A stretch of DNA of 6,587 bases from an uncultured Clostridia bacterium (GTDB lineage: Bacteria > Bacillota > Clostridia > Oscillospirales > Acutalibacteraceae), in the NCBI GenBank assembly GCA_946409885.1, contig CAMJYF010000108.1, positions 1 through 6,587 of the forward strand, written 5' to 3'. Under the pieces are notes generated by a model. It had not been told where the DNA came from, made no database searches, and saw nothing but the letters and a program-made list of their open reading frames with translations. The position numbers and the translations under genes were made by a program. How positions within the stretch are numbered: position 1 is the stretch's first letter; every line of letters starts with the position of its first letter. Shown in pieces: positions 4,964-6,587 of the stretch.

Positions 4964-6511
4964 ATGACGATATTCCCTGATATGACCCGTCTGGCACCGG
5001 CGGAGATCCTCATTGAAACCGGCGCCGAAAAGAAGGCGCTGCGGCCGGTGGACGGCGCAGCGCGGTGGAACGACGTGACGGTGACCGTGGACAAGGACAA
5101 GGTGAGCCTGACGGCGGAGGAGACGGGGGTTTCCTTCCTCTCGCTGCGGTGGGCGGCGGAGTGGCCCGCGGGCTGCCGTTTTCTGGGCGACGCCTGGGAG
5201 CGGGGCTACGGCGAGCTGGAATGGCGGGGCTTTGTGTTTGACCGGGTGATGCCCTGGTACTTTTTCGCCCGTTCCGGCAATACGCTGGCGGGGTACGGAG
5301 TAAAGACCGGGCCCAACGCCATGTGCAGCTTCACCTGCGATCCCCACAGCCTGACGCTGCATCTGGACGTGCGCAGCGGCGGGCAGCCGGTGCGGCTGGG
5401 CGGCCGCACGCTGACCCTGTGCGAAACGGTCTGCGGCGAGTATGACGCCGGCGACCTGCTGAGCGCCCAGCAGGCATTTTTGCGTCAGCTGGCCGTGAAC
5501 CCGGTATTCCCCGCTGAAAAGGTATACGGCTTCAACAACTGGTACTACGCCTACGGCGAAAGCAGCCGGGAGGAGATACTGGGCAACGCGGCCCATCTGG
5601 CGCGGCTGACGAAGGGCCTGGCAAACCGGCCCTTTATGGTCATCGACGACGGCTGGCAGCAGCTGCGGTACAACGGCTACATCGGCGGGCCCTGGCGGCA
5701 GGGCAAGAAGGAATTCGGGGACATGGAGACACTGGCGGCGGAGATGGCGGCCATGGACGTAATCCCGGGCATCTGGTACCGGCCCCTGCAGAACCGGGAC
5801 CCGGCCATTCCGGAGGAGTGGTTCCGGAACAGGCAGGACGGTATTCTGGACCCCTCCCGCCCGGAGGTGCTGGCGTATATCGCGGAAGACGTGAGAACGC
5901 TGTGCGGCTGGGGCTACCGGATGATCAAATACGACTATTCCACCTATGATATCACCGGCCGGTGGGGCCCACAGATGGGGGCGGATTTCTGCCGCGCCGA
6001 CGTGCGTTTTGCCGACGAAACAAAAACCACCGCCGAGATCGTCAAGGACTTGTACCGGACGATCTGCCGGGCGGCGGAAGGGAAAGCGGAGATACTGGGC
6101 TGCAACTGCGTGGGCCATTTGGGCGTGGGCTATATGCACCTGAACCGCACCGGCGACGACACCAGCGGACGGGATTTTGCCCGCACCCGCCGCATGGGCG
6201 TGAACACGCTGGCCTTCCGGATGCCCCAGCACGGCGTGTTCTACCACGTGGACGCGGACTGCGTGGGCATTACGGAGAGCATCCCCTGGGAGCAGAACGA
6301 GCAGTGGCTGAAGCTGCTGGCCCTGTCCGGCACGCCCCTTTTTGTATCCGTAGCGCCGGACCTGCCCACGGAGGAGCAGAACGAAGTGATCGCAAAGTAT
6401 CTGGCCGTGGCCTCTGAAAAAACGGAGATGGCCGCGCCGCTGGACCTGACCGAGAACACCACGCCGGAGACGTGGCGGATCGACGGGGAAACGGTGGCGT
6501 TCCGGTTTTGA
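4964..6511 (+). CDS. GH36-like (clan GH-D) alpha-galactosidase family glycoside hydrolase
   Basis: A 515-aa protein with no signal peptide, so probably cytoplasmic. A beta-rich N-terminal domain (~1-175) precedes a (beta/alpha)8 barrel. The barrel opens with YGFNNWYYAYG (W193), continues with FMVIDDGWQ (D228-D229, W231) and includes MIKYDYSTYD, where Asp324 is the expected nucleophile in the KxD motif. LNRTGDDTSGRD follows; Asp398 or Asp399 is the expected acid/base, as in the RxSDD motif of GH36. A short beta domain follows (~460-515). Classical GH36 enzymes are about 700 aa, so this is a compact form with a reduced N-terminal domain. Expected activity is retaining hydrolysis of alpha-galactosides such as melibiose or raffinose, but clan GH-D also holds other alpha-specificities. 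ATG 4964 has AAAGGA 11 nt upstream; GTG 4955 is in frame but only 2 nt from that site. No transporter gene lies beside it. Confidence 0.9.
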   Translation: MTIFPDMTRLAPAEILIETGAEKKALRPVDGAARWNDVTVTVDKDKVSLTAEETGVSFLSLRWAAEWPAGCRFLGDAWERGYGELEWRGFVFDRVMPWYFFARSGNTLAGYGVKTGPNAMCSFTCDPHSLTLHLDVRSGGQPVRLGGRTLTLCETVCGEYDAGDLLSAQQAFLRQLAVNPVFPAEKVYGFNNWYYAYGESSREEILGNAAHLARLTKGLANRPFMVIDDGWQQLRYNGYIGGPWRQGKKEFGDMETLAAEMAAMDVIPGIWYRPLQNRDPAIPEEWFRNRQDGILDPSRPEVLAYIAEDVRTLCGWGYRMIKYDYSTYDITGRWGPQMGADFCRADVRFADETKTTAEIVKDLYRTICRAAEGKAEILGCNCVGHLGVGYMHLNRTGDDTSGRDFARTRRMGVNTLAFRMPQHGVFYHVDADCVGITESIPWEQNEQWLKLLALSGTPLFVSVAPDLPTEEQNEVIAKYLAVASEKTEMAAPLDLTENTTPETWRIDGETVAFRF

Positions 6512-6545
6512 TATAAAATCGGGAAATTGGCAGTTTGTCGAGGTC

Positions 6546-6573
6546 TTCTGTTGGCGCGCCGCAGGCATATAAT
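6546..6573 (+). promoter_or_regulatory. Possible promoter for a gene beyond the right edge
   Basis: A perfect TATAAT occurs at 6568-6573, in GC-rich surroundings. The best -35 is TTCTGT (6546-6551), 16 bp upstream and poor. The start would be near 6580, close to the end of the window. No terminator is visible between the GH36-like stop at 6511 and this site. Confidence 0.3.
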
Positions 6574-6587
6574 GTAGCGCGGCTCCG

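Noticed and set aside
4871..6568. Minus-strand open frame of 565 aa opposite the GH36-like gene
   Set aside because: Pro/His/Arg/Val-rich with no recognisable family. The + strand frame carries clear catalytic motifs.

Overview
The window reads as chromosomal DNA from a moderately high-GC member of the Clostridia, probably a gut Oscillospirales/Ruminococcaceae-type bacterium. This is inferred from three things: GC-rich genes separated by AT-rich promoters with near-perfect sigma-A boxes, strong AGGAGG-type ribosome binding sites, and typical clostridial families (beta-helix surface protein, TPR-TM-DUF6273 protein, short XRE/ImmA pair). There is no tRNA, rRNA, CRISPR array, IS element or integrase in the window.

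Layout, left to right. (1) 2-754 (+): the C-terminal end of a membrane-anchored surface protein with beta-helix-like repeats, cut by the left edge and closed by a clear intrinsic terminator at 811-848. (2) 897-2564 (-): a 555-aa single-pass membrane protein with an inner TPR-like domain, a transmembrane helix, an outer TPR-like segment, a DUF6273 domain and a low-complexity tail. It has its own consensus promoter at 2624-2652. (3) 2732-3321 (-): a two-gene operon encoding an XRE-family repressor and a very small ImmA/IrrE-type zinc protease. This resembles the ImmR/ImmA switch of mobile elements such as ICEBs1. (4) 3322-3590: a regulatory region with two promoters pointing toward each other and four related TACA(n6)TGTA-type operator candidates. 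(5) 3591-3866 (+): a divergent 91-aa protein with a conserved-looking Cys pattern. (6) 3888-3920: a perfect 13-bp hairpin between convergent genes. (7) 3953-4750 (-): a secreted lipase-like alpha/beta hydrolase with a visible Ser-Asp-His triad. (8) 4964-6511 (+): a GH36-like (clan GH-D) alpha-galactosidase family enzyme, transcribed divergently from the lipase. (9) 6512-6587: a short tail with a possible -10 box for the next gene.

The most interesting part is 2732-3866. The XRE/ImmA operon and the divergent Cys protein share a control region whose architecture suggests a derepression switch: the repressor would occupy repeated operators over opposed promoters, and the protease would remove the repressor. 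No integration or conjugation gene is visible, so it could be a domesticated regulator or one edge of a larger element. The other genes (surface protein, sensor-like DUF6273 protein, secreted lipase, glycosidase) fit a saccharolytic, host- or fibre-associated life but do not form an obvious single pathway.
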